Both the position numbers and the translations under genes were made by a program. Source: Planctomycetota bacterium (GTDB taxonomy: Bacteria; Planctomycetota; Phycisphaerae; UBA1845; Fen-1342). From it: 5,744 nt of DNA. Of this stretch, positions 5,562 through 5,744 are shown piece after piece. The notes under the pieces were generated by a model. That model searched no databases and was not told the DNA's origin. It saw nothing but the letters and a program-made list of their open reading frames with translations. Location: NCBI GenBank assembly GCA_030616465.1, contig JAUWXH010000165.1, forward strand, positions 1 through 5,744. The letters run 5' to 3'. Every line of letters starts with the position of its first letter. The first letter of the stretch is position 1.

Positions 5562-5744
5562 GGCAAGGGCCGTCGCCTGAGGTGCAGCCCCGCCGCCATT
5601 TCGGAAAAATTGCTCTGCCCAGTGGCAGCGGGCACGGACTCTCGTGGTGGGCCTGACGCGTTTGGCCCGTGATCGGGATGAGGGCCCGCGCGGTCTCATG
5701 CTCGTCCGCTCTCCCCATTCGCTCCGTCCCCGCTTACGCGGGTG
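5562..5744. other. Non-coding tail after the cluster
   Basis: No gene, strong promoter or terminator is supported in these 183 bases. The last bases contain a CCCGC-TTAC-GCGGG hairpin (5728-5741) that runs to the window edge. An ATG at 5698 opens a frame to the edge, but it has no ribosome binding site and its residues are unremarkable. Confidence 0.4.

Larger units (their letters stand above)
3701..5744. mobile_element. Putative tRNA-Pro-integrated element, left end (partial)
   Basis: Three observations point to an inserted element beginning at about 3741 and running past the right edge. First, the orphan tRNA-Pro 3' half at 3701-3740 marks a boundary; its minus-strand orientation places the element to the right. 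Second, the three genes that follow are on the opposite strand to the two genes on the left, are small and unrecognised, and use a more mixed codon set (AGA, AGG, TCT, CGT) than the strongly GC-ending glycosidase and PEP-CTERM genes. Third, the 3741-4017 leader is dense in repeats and dyads, as near integrase or excisionase sites. No integrase, transposase or second att copy is seen within the window, so the element type and length are unknown. Confidence 0.45.

Noticed and set aside
5724..5744. Hairpin TCCCCGCTTACGCGGG at the right edge resembling a type I-E CRISPR repeat.
   Set aside because: A single truncated unit whose right arm ends GCGGGTG rather than GCGGGGA; no second repeat or spacer and no cas gene in view. 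Sequence beyond the edge would settle it.
5698..5744. Possible start of a further plus-strand gene at ATG 5698.
   Set aside because: No ribosome binding site, only 15 residues visible, composition uninformative.

Overview
The window looks like chromosomal DNA of a high-GC bacterium of the Planctomycetes-Verrucomicrobia type, most likely a planctomycete or Phycisphaerae-like lineage. The best clue is a secreted protein ending in a PEP-CTERM sorting signal (exosortase substrate), next to a cytoplasmic family-20-type glycoside hydrolase. No phylogenetic marker is present, so this placement is an inference.

Positions 1-3700 read as ordinary chromosome. A RidA-family protein (260-679, +) is convergent with a PEP-CTERM protein of about 43-residue propeller-like repeats (826-1593, -), which has a clear intrinsic terminator (768-799). 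A 417-base intergenic stretch holding hairpins but no convincing gene separates it from a GH20-like glycosidase (2011-3516, -, GTG start). These genes do not form an obvious pathway.

The character changes at about 3700. Positions 3701-3740 carry, on the minus strand, the 3' half of a tRNA-Pro(CGG) gene. It runs from the anticodon loop through the T arm to the acceptor 3' strand, and no matching 5' half is present. That is the scar expected where an integrative element entered a tRNA gene. The orientation puts the element to the right of 3740 and the old chromosome to the left, and predicts an intact tRNA-Pro beyond the right edge of the window.

Inside the proposed element, a structured leader (3741-4017) carries hairpins, a direct repeat and a promoter with an overlapping dyad. 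It precedes three tightly packed plus-strand genes (4018-4650, 4652-5200, 5070-5561), all small, basic or helical and unrecognised. The third has a beta-strand block resembling integrase arm-type DNA-binding domains and an AT-hook-like C-terminus. My best reading is that this is the accessory or regulatory module of an undescribed tRNA-Pro-targeting element whose integrase lies outside the window. This is the part most worth following up.
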